Assembly (NCBI GenBank): GCA_030601755.1
Contig: JAUWBF010000008.1
Location: 1 to 64,000, forward strand
Length of the DNA stretch: 64,000 nucleotides
Source of the DNA: Verrucomicrobiota bacterium
GTDB lineage: Bacteria; Verrucomicrobiota; Verrucomicrobiia; Opitutales; Opitutaceae
Direction of reading: 5' to 3'
A program made the translations under genes and the position numbers. The notes under the pieces were generated by a model. It saw only the letters and a program-made list of their open reading frames with translations, had not been told where the DNA came from and searched no databases. Positions 1-9,207 of the stretch are shown in pieces; position 1 is the stretch's first letter, and every line of letters starts with the position of its first letter.

Positions 1-506
1 TCGGGCGCGGCGACTTGGGCAAAGGCGGCGGCATCGCGGGCGATCCAGGTCCATTCGCCGCGCTGCTCGAGCACGAGACCGGCCGCGACGAGGGCCTTGG
101 CGATCTTGCCATCGGGCCTGAGCTTGGCGAAGCCGACAAAGGTCGGTTGGCCCGAAATCAGGCTCGCCTGATCGTCGTCCAGCAGCGCCACGCCGATGTT
201 CGTGTCGGGCGCGAGGTCGGAAAACTCCGGGTAACCATAAGCGGCGAGCTGCCCCAGAAACATGCGGGCGAGGGCCGCCTCGGGGACCGCGGTGATCAGT
301 TTCTCGAGGTCGGCGTTGATGAGCTTGGGGTGGCGCAGGGTGTAGAGCGCCTGCACGCCCTTGATCTCGGTCAACTCACCGGTGAAGGGCGCGGGCTGAC
401 TGGCGGTTTTTTGTTTTTGACCGCAGCCAGCGAGAAACGGGAGCGGGGAGACCAAGGCCAGCGCGCCGGCGGTGACGCAGACAAAACGACGTGGAAACGA
501 AATCAT
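1..506 (-). CDS. Putative lipoprotein, C-terminus outside the window
   Basis: This minus-strand reading frame starts at an ATG at 504-506 and runs off the left edge, so about 168 residues are visible. The N-terminus looks like a bacterial lipoprotein signal: MISFPRR, a hydrophobic stretch, then the lipobox-like PFLAGC followed by a Lys/Gln-rich linker. The mature part contains no domain I recognise. It has a run resembling a substrate-threshold or inhibitor fold (KLITAVPEAALARMFLGQL, then DLAPDTNIGVALLDDDQ). I infer a periplasm-facing, membrane-anchored protein. It is convergent with nothing visible and lies downstream of recA on the same strand, beyond recA's terminator. The function is unknown. 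Confidence 0.75.
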   Translation of the reverse strand, partial: MISFPRRFVCVTAGALALVSPLPFLAGCGQKQKTASQPAPFTGELTEIKGVQALYTLRHPKLINADLEKLITAVPEAALARMFLGQLAAYGYPEFSDLAPDTNIGVALLDDDQASLISGQPTFVGFAKLRPDGKIAKALVAAGLVLEQRGEWTWIARDAAAFAQVAAP

Positions 507-662
507 GAGCGGTGGGATTCTTTGGGTTTCAACAAGCCCGCCGAGGATGAGCGGCGGCGGGCAAACACAGACCCCACGCTCGGAGCGAACCACCACAAAA
601 GCAACCCCCGATGCCGCATCGACTTGGAGAGCAGGCTGTAGATCGAAGCGCGGGCCGGGTGC

Positions 663-693
663 AAAAAAGCCGGGCTTCTTCACGAAGCCCGGC
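663..693 (-). terminator. Rho-independent terminator of recA
   Basis: Read on the minus strand, this is a perfect 10-bp GC-rich stem (669-678 with 684-693, arm GCCGGGCTTC) with a 5-nt loop, followed by a run of six T (668-663). It lies about 55 nt past the recA stop codon. Confidence 0.9.
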
Positions 694-748
694 CTGAGAG
701 CAGGGAAGGGGAGTCGCGCCGCCGGCGGGGCCGGCGCGCGGTGCGGGT

Positions 749-1816
749 TTACTCGCCGTCCTCGGCCTCGCCCGTGACGGCCGTGCCGCCGGTGACGTTG
801 ACCTTGGCGTTGATGGCCTCGCTGACCTTGGCGGCGAGCTCGGGTTTCTCGCGCAGGGCGGCCTTGGCGGCGTCGCGGCCCTGACCGACGAGGTCGCCCT
901 CGAAGGAGATCCAGGCGCCCTTCTTCTCGAGAATCTTGTGCTCGATGCCGAGGTCGATGAGCGAACCGACGGCCGAGATGCCCTCGTCATACATGATGTC
1001 GAACTCGACCTCGGTGAAGGGCGGGGCGACCTTGTTTTTGACGACCTTGATCTTGGTGCGGTTGCCGACGATCTTGCCGTCGGGAAGCTTGATCTGCTCC
1101 TTGCGGCGGATGTCGATGCGGATGGAGGCGAAGAACTTCAGCGCGCGGCCGCCGGGGGTGGTCTCGGGGCTGCCGAACATGACGCCGATCTTCTCGCGGA
1201 TCTGATTGGTGAAGATACAGATGCACTTGGTCTTGTTAACCACGGCGGTCAGGCGGCGCATGGCCTGCGACATCAGGCGGGCCTGCGAACCGACGGTCGC
1301 GTCGCCCATCTGGCCGTCGAGCTCGTTCTTGGAGACAAGAGCGGCGACCGAGTCGATGACGATGACGTCAATGGCGTTGGAGCGAATGAGGGTCTCGGCG
1401 ATATTGAGCGCGTCCTCGCCGCTGTCGGGCTGGGAGACGAGCAGGTCGTCAAGCTTCACGCCGACCACGCGGGCGTATTTCGGATCGAGGGCGTGTTCGA
1501 CGTCGATGAAAGCGGCCAGACCGCCCTTGCGCTGGGCTTCGGCGATGACGCTGAGACAGAAAGTGGTCTTACCCGAGGACTCGGGACCGTAGATCTCGAC
1601 GATGCGGCCGCGCGGCAGACCGCCGACGCCGAGAGCCAGGTCGATGGCGAGGGAACCGGTCGAGAGGGTCTCGACGTGCATCTTGTGGTTGTCGCCCAGA
1701 CGCATGATCGAGCCTTCGCCGAACTGCTTGGTGATGGCGCTGATGGCAAGTTCGACGTTCTTGCGATCAGGAACGGCGAGGGCGGTGGAGGACTTGGAGG
1801 CGGCGGCTTTGGACAT
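749..1816 (-). CDS. recA: RecA recombinase
   Basis: RecA is the ATP-dependent strand-exchange protein of homologous recombination and the co-protease that triggers LexA cleavage. At 355 residues it matches the family's usual length. The N-terminal helix region is followed by the Walker A motif GPESSGKTT at about residues 77-85. Conserved RecA segments follow: [22 protein letters not shown] (Walker B) and [14 protein letters not shown]. The C-terminus is acidic (GEAEDGE), as in many RecA proteins. It is transcribed alone on the minus strand from a 368-bp divergent spacer shared with the glutaredoxin gene, and ends in a strong terminator. I looked for the verrucomicrobial-type LexA palindrome (TGTTC-N4-GAACA) upstream and did not see one. 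Confidence 0.98.
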   Translation of the reverse strand: MSKAAASKSSTALAVPDRKNVELAISAITKQFGEGSIMRLGDNHKMHVETLSTGSLAIDLALGVGGLPRGRIVEIYGPESSGKTTFCLSVIAEAQRKGGLAAFIDVEHALDPKYARVVGVKLDDLLVSQPDSGEDALNIAETLIRSNAIDVIVIDSVAALVSKNELDGQMGDATVGSQARLMSQAMRRLTAVVNKTKCICIFTNQIREKIGVMFGSPETTPGGRALKFFASIRIDIRRKEQIKLPDGKIVGNRTKIKVVKNKVAPPFTEVEFDIMYDEGISAVGSLIDLGIEHKILEKKGAWISFEGDLVGQGRDAAKAALREKPELAAKVSEAINAKVNVTGGTAVTGEAEDGE

Positions 1817-2184
1817 AAATGAAAAGGTCGTGCGAGGAGACGTTGTTGGTAAAACTCGAACCGTGGCGGGCCGGCGACGCGAGGCAAGCGCGGAGCCATT
1901 TTCGACGGCGACGACGTTTCGACGACAACATCGCGGGCAGAGTCGGGGGACAGCTTACGCGGCGGGTGGGACTTTTATTGTCCCATCCGAGAGACTTTCC
2001 GAAAAATTCGAAAAACATTCCCGCCGCCCGCCTCCCCGCGTCCGCCCCATGCACCAAAACCGCCACGCCCCCATGGTGCCGCGCTCGGCCCGCTTTCTGC
2101 TTGGCAGGGCAACCTTTCGCTTGATGCGGGCCAAATCGGCCCCTTAAAGTTTACTTTCCATAGGTTCACACCTCTGTTTTTCGC
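1817..2184. other. Divergent intergenic region between recA and glutaredoxin gene
   Basis: This 368-bp spacer must hold the promoters of recA (leftward) and the glutaredoxin-like gene (rightward). Short A/T-rich patches lie around 1970-2015 and 2140-2175, against a GC-rich background. I could not assign convincing -35/-10 pairs or an SOS box. Open frames crossing it have no family match that I recognise. Confidence 0.5.
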
Positions 2185-2520
2185 ATGAACATCAAAGCAT
2201 ATCTCAAACCTCAGTGCGGCTGGTCCAACGGTGTCCGCGCCATCATGCGCAAATACAGCCTCGCCTACGAGGACATCGACATCATCAACAACCGCGACAA
2301 CTACGCGGAGATGGTCCAGAAATCTGGCCAGCCCCTGTCCCCCTGCGTCGAGATCGACGGTGTCATGCTGGCCGACGTGTCGGGCGAGGAAGTTGAGAAC
2401 TACCTTCTCTCCAACGACTTGGTTAAAGCCACCGACCGTCAGGCTGATGCTCCCACCAACGCCGCCTGCACCGACGAAGAACACGCCAAGATGGCCACGA
2501 AAACCATCCGATTCTTCTAA
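2185..2520 (+). CDS. Glutaredoxin-like protein with a CxxS active site
   Basis: This is a 111-residue thioredoxin-fold protein. The N-terminal strand MNIKAYLKPQ leads into CGWSNGV, a glutaredoxin active site with a single cysteine (C-G-W-S), so monothiol chemistry or an Fe-S/thiol-handling role is likely. The cis-proline loop is visible as PLSPCVEIDG, and the helix after it is GEEVENYLLSN. After residue about 83 there is a non-canonical tail of about 28 residues with one further Cys (NAACTDEEH). The start is the only ATG before the active site. It lies upstream of glutamate synthase on the same strand but is separated from it by a terminator hairpin, so it is probably a single-gene unit. Confidence 0.85.
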   Translation: MNIKAYLKPQCGWSNGVRAIMRKYSLAYEDIDIINNRDNYAEMVQKSGQPLSPCVEIDGVMLADVSGEEVENYLLSNDLVKATDRQADAPTNAACTDEEHAKMATKTIRFF

Positions 2521-2552
2521 TTCATTCGAGGGCTCACCTGAAACTTCCCCCG

Positions 2553-2591
2553 GGGCCGGCTCTCGCCACAATGCGACCGGCCTCTTTTTTT
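2553..2591 (+). terminator. Terminator after the glutaredoxin gene
   Basis: A GC-rich arm GGGCCGG (about 2553-2559) pairs with CCGGCCT (2577-2583, one G-T pair). It is followed by a run of seven T at 2585-2591. It sits about 35 nt downstream of the stop codon and separates it from gltB. Confidence 0.75.
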
Positions 2592-2646
2592 GCCCAAGCG
2601 GCCGCAGCTCCGATTGACCGACCTTAAAACGACCTTTTTTATCAAC

Positions 2647-5600
2647 ATGGCCAAGATCATCCCGTCCCCGCTCTATCGCACCGACTTCGAGCACGACGCC
2701 TGTGGCGTCGGCTTGATCGCCAAGCTCTCCGGCGAACGCTCCTATGATGTCGTCAATCGCGCGATAACGGCCCTCAAGGCCTTGGCCCACCGCGGCGCCA
2801 TCGACGCCGACGCGGTCACCGGCGACGGCGCCGGCCTGCTCACCCAGCTCCCCGTCGAGCTCTTCAAGGACTATCTCGAGGCCCAGAAGAAGCCCCTCTT
2901 CAAGGACGAGGACCTCGGCGTCGGCATGCTCTTCCTCCCCAGCGAGGACGACTACGCACAGGCCCATTGCAAAAAGATCGTCGAGGAGGCCGTGAAGGCC
3001 GAGGGCATCGCCTGGCTCGGCTGGCGCGAAGTCCCCGTCGACTCCTCCTGCCTCGGTCGCAAAGCCCTAGATACACTTCCGCTGATCGTGCAGGCCCTCG
3101 TCGCGAAGAAGGACGACACCACGCCCGACGAGTTCGAGCGCAAGCTCTTCCTCGTGCAGAACACCGTGCAGCGCAAGGTCCTCGAGGCCAAGATCGACGG
3201 CTTCTACATCTGCTCCTTCAGCAGCCGCACCATCGTTTACAAGGGCCTGCTCACCCCCGCGCAGATCCGCAAGTTCTTCATCGACCTCAAGTCGCCGAAG
3301 TTCACCAGCGCCTTCGCGATCTTCCACCAGCGCTACTCTACCAACACCTTCCCGACCTGGCACCTCGCGCATCCCTTCCGGATGCTGGCCCACAACGGCG
3401 AGATCAACACCATCCGCGGCAACCGCAACCGCATGCGCGCCCGCGAAAACTCCACCGCCCACGGCGTCTGGGGTGATCGCTTCGACGACATCAAGCCCCT
3501 CGTGCAGCCCTCCGGCTCCGACTCGGCCTCGTTCGACAACGCCCTCCAGCTCCTCACCCTCGGCGGTCGCAATCCCCTCCACGCCTGCATGCTCATGATG
3601 CCGCCGGCCTGGGAAAAGGACAAGACCCTCTCCAAGGAGACCAAGGCCTTCTTCCGCTACCACGCCGCCATGATGGAGCCGTGGGACGGTCCCGCCGCCG
3701 TCGTCTTCACCGACGGACGCGTCATCGGCGCCACCCTCGACCGCAACGGCCTGCGCCCCGTCCGCTACAAGATCTTCGACGACGGCTACGTCATCCTCGG
3801 CTCGGAGGCCGGCCTCGTGCACGATTTCCCCGGCAAGGTCGTCGAGTCCGGCCGCCTCGGCCCCGGCCGCATGGTCGCCATGGACCTCGTCGCCGGCAAG
3901 TTCCTCCGCGACCACGAGGTCAAGGCCCAGTTCACCTCCGACCCGCACTACCTCGACTGGTGCAAGAAGCACCTCACCGCCATCGCCGACCTCACCGCCG
4001 GTGCCACCCCCGAGGCCCCCGCCGCGCCGGACGTGGCCAAGCAGATCGCCTTCGGCTACGAGACCGACGAGGTCGAGCTCGTCATGACCCCGCTCGCCGA
4101 GGGTCTCGAGCCCACCGGCTCCATGGGCGAGGACTGCCCGCTGGCCGTGCTCTCGCGCCGCCCGCGTCTCCTCTACACCTACTTCAAACAGCTCTTCGCG
4201 CAGGTCACCAACCCCCCGATCGACTCCATCCGCGAAAAGGCGGTCATGTCGCTCAACATGTTCCTCGGCGGCCGCCTCGGCCTCTTCGAGGAATTCCCCG
4301 AGTCCACCGGCCTCGTCGAACTCGAGTCGCCCGTCCTGCTCGACCACGAGCTTGCCGCCCTGCACGAGTCCGCCGCCCTGAAGGGCCGCGTCGTCACCCT
4401 CGACGCCACCTTCGACGCCAAGTCCGGCCCCGCCGCCCTCGAGACCGCCGTCAAGGCCCTCTGCGCCGACGCCCAGGCCGCCTCCGAAAAGGGCGCCAAG
4501 CTCATCGTCCTCTCCGACCTCGGAGTCACCGCCGACCGTGCCGGCATCCCCATGCTCCTCGCCATCGGAGCCGTCAACCAGCAGCTCGTCCGCGCCGGCC
4601 TGCGCATGCAGACCGACCTCGTCGCCCAGACCGGCGAGGCCCGCGAGGTCCACCAAATCGCCACCCTCCTCGGCTTCGGCTGCAACGCCGTCAACCCGAC
4701 CCTCGCCCTCGCCACCATCGCCGAGCTCGCCAACACCGGCAAGACCAAGGCCCCCGTCGAGGTTGCCAAGGCCCTTGAGAACTACCGCACCGCCATCGGG
4801 GCCGGCCTGCTCAAGATCATGGCCAAGATGGGCATCTCGACCCTCGCCTCCTATCGCGGCGCGCAGATTTTCGAGGCCCTCGGCGTCTCCCACAAGGTCA
4901 TCGAGGAGTGCTTCACCGGCACCCCGTCGCCCATCGGAGGCATCGACTACGAACAAATCGCCACCGCCACCCTCGACCGTCACGCCAAGGCCTACCCGGC
5001 CGAGGCCCCCGCCGAACCCGCCGCCCTCACGGCCGAAGGCTACTACAAGGTCAACAAGCGCGGCGACGGCGAGTTCCACGGCTGGAACCCCAAGGTCGTC
5101 GCCTCGATGAACAAGTTCGTCAAGAACAGCACCTTCGAAGGCTACCAAGAGTGGAAGACCCACTCCGACGACCACCAGCCCGTCGCCCTCAAGGACCTGC
5201 TCAAGATCCGCTTCGACGGCGCCAAGCCCGTCGACCTCGAGGAAGTCGAAGGCATCGAGGACATCCGCAAGCGCTTCACCACCGCCGGCATGTCCCTCGG
5301 CGCGCTCTCGCCCGAGATGCACGAGGCCCTCGCCATCGCCATGAACCGCATCGGCGGCAAGTCCAACTCCGGCGAAGGCGGCGAGGACGCCGACCGCTTC
5401 AACGTCCGCGAGAACGGCGACAACGCCAACTCCGCCATCAAGCAGGTCGCCTCCGGCCGCTTCGGCGTCACCGCCGCCTACCTCTCCTCCGCCAAGGAAA
5501 TCGAGATCAAGATGGCCCAGGGCGCCAAGCCCGGCGAAGGCGGCCAGCTCCCCGGCGCCAAGGTCACGCCCCTCATCGCGCGGCTCCGCTACTCCGTGCC

Positions 5601-7182
5601 CGGCGTCACCCTCATCTCGCCGCCCCCGCACCACGACATCTACTCGATCGAAGACCTCGCGCAGCTCATCTTCGACCTCAAGGAGGTCAACCCCCGCGCC
5701 AAGGTCTGCGTGAAGCTCGTCTCCTGCTCGGGCGTCGGCACCGTCGCCGCCGGCGTGGCCAAGGCCTACGCCGACGTCGTGCTCGTGTCCGGCCATGACG
5801 GCGGCACCGGCGCCTCGCCGCTCGCCTCCATCAAGAACGCCGGCTCAGCCTGGGAGATCGGCGTCGCCGAGGCCCACCAAGTCCTCATGATGAACGGCCT
5901 CCGCGGCCGCGTCGTCCTCCGCACCGACGGAGGCATGAAGACCGGCCGCGACATCGTCATCGCCGCCCTGCTCGGCGCCGAGGAGTTCAACTTCGGCACC
6001 GCGGCCCTCATCGCCGGCGGCTGCGCGATGTTCCGTGTTTGCCATCTGAATACGTGCCCGGTCGGCGTCGCCACCCAGCGCGAGGACCTCCGCGCCAAGT
6101 TCCGCGGCAAGCCCGAGAACATCATCAACTTCTTCAACGCCGTCGCCGAGGACGTCCGCCACTACCTCGCCAAGCTCGGCGCGCGCACCCTCAACGACAT
6201 CATCGGCCGCGTCGACCTCCTCGAGCAGATCGACGACCCGGTGAACCCGAAGACCAAGCTCATCAACCTCGCCGGCCTGCTCCACAACCCGGACCCGTCC
6301 GGCGAGCTCGACCGCTACCACACCCGCGAGCGCAACGAGCGCTTCGGCGGCGAAGGCTCGCTCGACGAGGCCATCCTGCAGGAGGCCCGCGACGTCATCC
6401 TCGGCGAGTCCTCGCGCCTGGTCGCCCGCTACAAGGTCACCAACGTCAACCGCGACGTCGGCACCCAGCTCTCCGGCCAGATCGCCTACGTTCGCGGCGA
6501 CGAGGGCCTGCCGCCCGCCACCATCGACCTGACCTTCACCGGTTCGGCCGGCCAGTCCTTCGGCACCTTCCTGGTCAACGGCGTTCGCCTCACCCTCAAC
6601 GGCGAGGCCAACGACTACGTCGGCAAGGGCATCAACGGCGGCGAGATCGTCATCCGTCCAAAGCCCTCCGAGACCTTCGTCTGGAAGGACCAGTCCATCG
6701 TGGGCAACACCTGCCTCTACGGCGCCACCGGCGGCTACATCTTCGCCGCGGGCCGCGCCGGCGAGCGCTTCGGCGTCCGCAACTCCGGCGCGACCGCGGT
6801 CGTCGAAGGCGTGGGCGACCACGGCTGCGAATACATGACCGGCGGCACCATCGTCATCCTCGGCTCCACCGGCGGCAACTTCGGCGCCGGCATGTCGGGC
6901 GGCATCGCCTTCGTCTACGACGAGGCCGACGAGTTCCCCGCGCGCATCAACCCGGCGATGATCGGCCTCGAACGTCTCTCCGACGCCACCGAGATCGAGA
7001 ACCTCCGCAAGCTGATCGCCACGCACGCCCAGCTCACCGGCTCGCCGCACGCGCAGGACCTGCTCAACGACTGGACCGCCGCCGTGAAGAAGTTCCACAA
7101 GGTCGTGCCCTTCCCGCCGACCCCGGACTTCCCGAAGAGCCTCTGCTCCTTCGACCCGGCCAAGCTCGCCATCACCGTCTGA
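2647..7182 (+). CDS. gltB: Glutamate synthase large (alpha) subunit
   Basis: The large subunit of glutamate synthase transfers the amide of glutamine to 2-oxoglutarate, in ammonia assimilation with glutamine synthetase. From the ATG at 2647 the protein has 1,511 residues, normal for GltB. An 18-residue propeptide precedes the expected N-terminal nucleophile Cys19 (DACGVGLIA). The class II amidotransferase domain fills roughly residues 19-430 (NGEINTIRGNRN is visible), followed by the central domain, then the FMN-binding synthase domain (about 830-1200). The Fe-S cluster cysteines are visible in CRVCHLNTCPVG-like sequence, and the GXGXG beta-helix domain is at the C-terminus. An in-frame upstream ATG exists but would bury the catalytic Cys deeper. 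No gltD small subunit is in the window, so electrons must come from a distant GltD or from ferredoxin. Confidence 0.97.
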   Translation: MAKIIPSPLYRTDFEHDACGVGLIAKLSGERSYDVVNRAITALKALAHRGAIDADAVTGDGAGLLTQLPVELFKDYLEAQKKPLFKDEDLGVGMLFLPSEDDYAQAHCKKIVEEAVKAEGIAWLGWREVPVDSSCLGRKALDTLPLIVQALVAKKDDTTPDEFERKLFLVQNTVQRKVLEAKIDGFYICSFSSRTIVYKGLLTPAQIRKFFIDLKSPKFTSAFAIFHQRYSTNTFPTWHLAHPFRMLAHNGEINTIRGNRNRMRARENSTAHGVWGDRFDDIKPLVQPSGSDSASFDNALQLLTLGGRNPLHACMLMMPPAWEKDKTLSKETKAFFRYHAAMMEPWDGPAAVVFTDGRVIGATLDRNGLRPVRYKIFDDGYVILGSEAGLVHDFPGKVVESGRLGPGRMVAMDLVAGKFLRDHEVKAQFTSDPHYLDWCKKHLTAIADLTAGATPEAPAAPDVAKQIAFGYETDEVELVMTPLAEGLEPTGSMGEDCPLAVLSRRPRLLYTYFKQLFAQVTNPPIDSIREKAVMSLNMFLGGRLGLFEEFPESTGLVELESPVLLDHELAALHESAALKGRVVTLDATFDAKSGPAALETAVKALCADAQAASEKGAKLIVLSDLGVTADRAGIPMLLAIGAVNQQLVRAGLRMQTDLVAQTGEAREVHQIATLLGFGCNAVNPTLALATIAELANTGKTKAPVEVAKALENYRTAIGAGLLKIMAKMGISTLASYRGAQIFEALGVSHKVIEECFTGTPSPIGGIDYEQIATATLDRHAKAYPAEAPAEPAALTAEGYYKVNKRGDGEFHGWNPKVVASMNKFVKNSTFEGYQEWKTHSDDHQPVALKDLLKIRFDGAKPVDLEEVEGIEDIRKRFTTAGMSLGALSPEMHEALAIAMNRIGGKSNSGEGGEDADRFNVRENGDNANSAIKQVASGRFGVTAAYLSSAKEIEIKMAQGAKPGEGGQLPGAKVTPLIARLRYSVPGVTLISPPPHHDIYSIEDLAQLIFDLKEVNPRAKVCVKLVSCSGVGTVAAGVAKAYADVVLVSGHDGGTGASPLASIKNAGSAWEIGVAEAHQVLMMNGLRGRVVLRTDGGMKTGRDIVIAALLGAEEFNFGTAALIAGGCAMFRVCHLNTCPVGVATQREDLRAKFRGKPENIINFFNAVAEDVRHYLAKLGARTLNDIIGRVDLLEQIDDPVNPKTKLINLAGLLHNPDPSGELDRYHTRERNERFGGEGSLDEAILQEARDVILGESSRLVARYKVTNVNRDVGTQLSGQIAYVRGDEGLPPATIDLTFTGSAGQSFGTFLVNGVRLTLNGEANDYVGKGINGGEIVIRPKPSETFVWKDQSIVGNTCLYGATGGYIFAAGRAGERFGVRNSGATAVVEGVGDHGCEYMTGGTIVILGSTGGNFGAGMSGGIAFVYDEADEFPARINPAMIGLERLSDATEIENLRKLIATHAQLTGSPHAQDLLNDWTAAVKKFHKVVPFPPTPDFPKSLCSFDPAKLAITV

Positions 7183-7227
7183 CCCGAAGGGCGGACACTA
7201 CTGCCCGCCCCGTCAGCCGCACCCCTC

Positions 7228-7263
7228 AAAAAGCCGCGCCTTCGCAAGAGGCGCGGCTTTTTT
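7228..7263 (+). terminator. Terminator after gltB
   Basis: The perfect arms AAGCCGCGCC (7231-7240) and GGCGCGGCTT (7250-7259) have a short loop. A-rich sequence lies before and six T after, so it would work in either direction. It lies 50 nt past gltB. Confidence 0.9.
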
Positions 7264-7339
7264 GCGTCCGCCTTCGACGGCTCCGCTCAAGCGTGTATTC
7301 AAAACATCACGACATCGTCTCCCGCGCTTGCCCCGGTTG

Positions 7340-7352
7340 GTCGTGACACGAC
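7340..7352. promoter_or_regulatory. 13-bp perfect palindrome upstream of the membrane-protein gene
   Basis: GTCGTGACACGAC reads the same on both strands (central A/T) and lies 54-66 bp before the ATG at 7407, where an operator could sit. No regulator is assigned; this is only a candidate site. Confidence 0.25.
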
Positions 7353-7406
7353 AACGCCGCGACTCTGGCACGTTTCCAGCGGCAGGCGCGGGCAAGCCTC
7401 TCCTCC

Positions 7407-7799
7407 ATGCTTCGTTATCTCGCCGCGCTGCGCTGGCAGCGCATCGTGCTCTGGTGCTACCTTTGCTGGTATTTCGCGATCATCGCGCTCTACCTCGACA
7501 CCAGCCCGTTGCTTTGGCTCTCGTCCGTCGGCATCAGCGCCATCATCGGCGCGGCCCTGTTGCTCTCGATCACCAAACCCGGCGGCGTCCGCCCCGACCG
7601 CTGGACCGTCTTTCGGCTCTTCCTGATGCCGTTCTGCGTCTCCAGCTACTCCGCGATCATCAAGGGCCGCGGCTTCGTGCTCATCTTCCCGCCGGAGCTG
7701 CGCCCCAACCTGATCGCCCTCGCCTCGTGTCCGGTTTTCATCACGCTGTGCCTCGTCTGCCGCCGCCTCGTCGGTCGCGGTCAGACCCGCACCCCGTGA
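7407..7799 (+). CDS. Small integral membrane protein of unknown function
   Basis: This 130-residue, strongly hydrophobic protein appears to have four membrane segments: about residues 10-30 (IVLWCYLCWYFAIIALYL), 35-55, 65-85 and 98-120. The C-terminus is short and basic. I do not recognise the family. The stop codon TGA (7797-7799) overlaps the GTG start of the next gene by three bases, which implies translational coupling with that secreted protein. A pair acting together at the envelope is a reasonable inference. Confidence 0.75.
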   Translation: MLRYLAALRWQRIVLWCYLCWYFAIIALYLDTSPLLWLSSVGISAIIGAALLLSITKPGGVRPDRWTVFRLFLMPFCVSSYSAIIKGRGFVLIFPPELRPNLIALASCPVFITLCLVCRRLVGRGQTRTP

Positions 7800-9112
7800 A
7801 GCCCCCATCCCGACTGTTCGCCGCCCTGTTGTTACTCGCCGCCCCTGCCATGACGGGCGAGGCAAACTCTGTCCCGGAACAATGGCGGCCCCTCTTCGGC
7901 GAATTGCAGGAGATCCCGGCACCGGCCGAACCACCGTCGCCCATCCGTAATGAAAACCTCGATACGGAAACGCTCGACGCCCTGCGAACCGGCGCGCCGT
8001 TGATCGACAGATTCGTGCTGCTGACGGAAGACATCTTCCGGCTGCAGCCGATCCACGGTCCGGAAACGCCCTTTCCCGATCACGCCCCCCTCGCGCAAAT
8101 CGCCCGCCTGCGCATGGCGTTGATCAAGCTCGCCTGGAACGACGGCGACCCCGACAAAGCCCTGCGCCTCGCGCGGCAAAACCTCGATCTCGCCCGCGCC
8201 ATGCTCAAGGCCCAGGAGGGCATCATCCCCGTGATCGCCTCCGTCGGCGTCTGGCAAACCGCGCTCGACGGCGCCTATTGGCTTTCACGCCAACCCACGC
8301 TCACCCCTGAGCAGGCCGCCGCACTGCAAACCCGCCTCGCCGAGGACAACCACCTCGCCGCCCGCGCGCTAACCCGCGCGTTCGAGGGTGAATACACCTT
8401 TGTTCAAAAGGTCGTCGTCGATCGCCTGCCGATCACCAACGATCCCGAACTCGTGCTCGATTCCATCGGCTCGCTCGGCATGGCCCCGCCGTCAGCTCCT
8501 CCCGAAGGCCATCCACGCCTGCCCGTCGGCGAACGGCCGCCCCTCGATCCGGAGGCCACGCTCGCGCTGAGCAAGGCGCGCGCGTTCGACTACACCGAGG
8601 CGTTGACCGCCGAGCCCCTGCGCCACCCGCGTCACATTTGGAGCGAACAACACCACCCCGCGCAGCGCCAACTCGCCGACGAACTCGGCGCATTCCTCGT
8701 CTACGCCACCGCGGATCTGCCGCCAACTCCCGAGCAAATTGCGGCTGCCTCCGATGTCCTGGCCTCGGTGGAGAATCCCGCCGGCAAACTTTACGTGCTC
8801 ATCGCCACCCCACATTGGGACGCCGTCAGCGAAACGGTCTTCCGCCGACAGGCCCAGAGCAACGCCCTGCAAGTGCTGCTCGCCTGGCGCCGCCTGGGGC
8901 GCACGGCTGACATCGCCACGCTGCTTGAGACGGGGCTGCTCGCGGCCGCGCCCGCCGATCCGTTTGGCGACGGCGCGCTGCGCGTCGACCCGGAGCGCGC
9001 CCGCGTGTGGAGCGTCGGTCCCGACGGCGTCGACCAGGGCGGGCAAGGCGACGGCGAAAATCTCGGGCGTCCGGACGACCTCGCCTGGCCGGCCGTGCCA
9101 GCTGTATTTTAA
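7796..9112 (+). CDS. Secreted or periplasmic protein of unknown function
   Basis: From a GTG start at 7796 the product has 438 residues and a clear Sec signal peptide (MKPPSRLFAALLLLAAPAMTGEA). An alternative start further upstream would have to read through the preceding membrane-protein gene, so the coupled GTG is preferred. The body is helical, rich in Ala and Leu, and resembles helical-repeat scaffolds (ARLRMALIKLAWNDGDPDKA, then LARQNLDLARAMLKAQEG). The C-terminal end, VWSVGPDGVDQGG then a short gap and DDLAWP, resembles a tail I associate with exported proteins of Planctomycetes and Verrucomicrobia. I cannot assign a function. It is co-transcribed with the upstream membrane protein. Confidence 0.75.
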   Translation: MKPPSRLFAALLLLAAPAMTGEANSVPEQWRPLFGELQEIPAPAEPPSPIRNENLDTETLDALRTGAPLIDRFVLLTEDIFRLQPIHGPETPFPDHAPLAQIARLRMALIKLAWNDGDPDKALRLARQNLDLARAMLKAQEGIIPVIASVGVWQTALDGAYWLSRQPTLTPEQAAALQTRLAEDNHLAARALTRAFEGEYTFVQKVVVDRLPITNDPELVLDSIGSLGMAPPSAPPEGHPRLPVGERPPLDPEATLALSKARAFDYTEALTAEPLRHPRHIWSEQHHPAQRQLADELGAFLVYATADLPPTPEQIAAASDVLASVENPAGKLYVLIATPHWDAVSETVFRRQAQSNALQVLLAWRRLGRTADIATLLETGLLAAAPADPFGDGALRVDPERARVWSVGPDGVDQGGQGDGENLGRPDDLAWPAVPAVF

Positions 9113-9207
9113 TTTCAACTACAGCCGTGACGCGCCCGCGCCGGCCAGCGTTCACGACACAGGCAAACGCGGCTTGCCCGTCGCGCCGCGGACGTCACCC
9201 TGACGGC

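Noticed and set aside
1817-2184. SOS (LexA) box before recA
   Set aside because: I looked for TGTTC-N4-GAACA and for CTGT-N8-ACAG in the spacer and did not see either. Absence by eye is not proof.
3067-5796. A 909-codon open frame antisense to gltB
   Set aside because: GC-rich codon bias in gltB leaves the opposite strand free of stops. The product is a low-complexity Gly/Val/Asp-rich string with no fold signature, while gltB is unmistakable.
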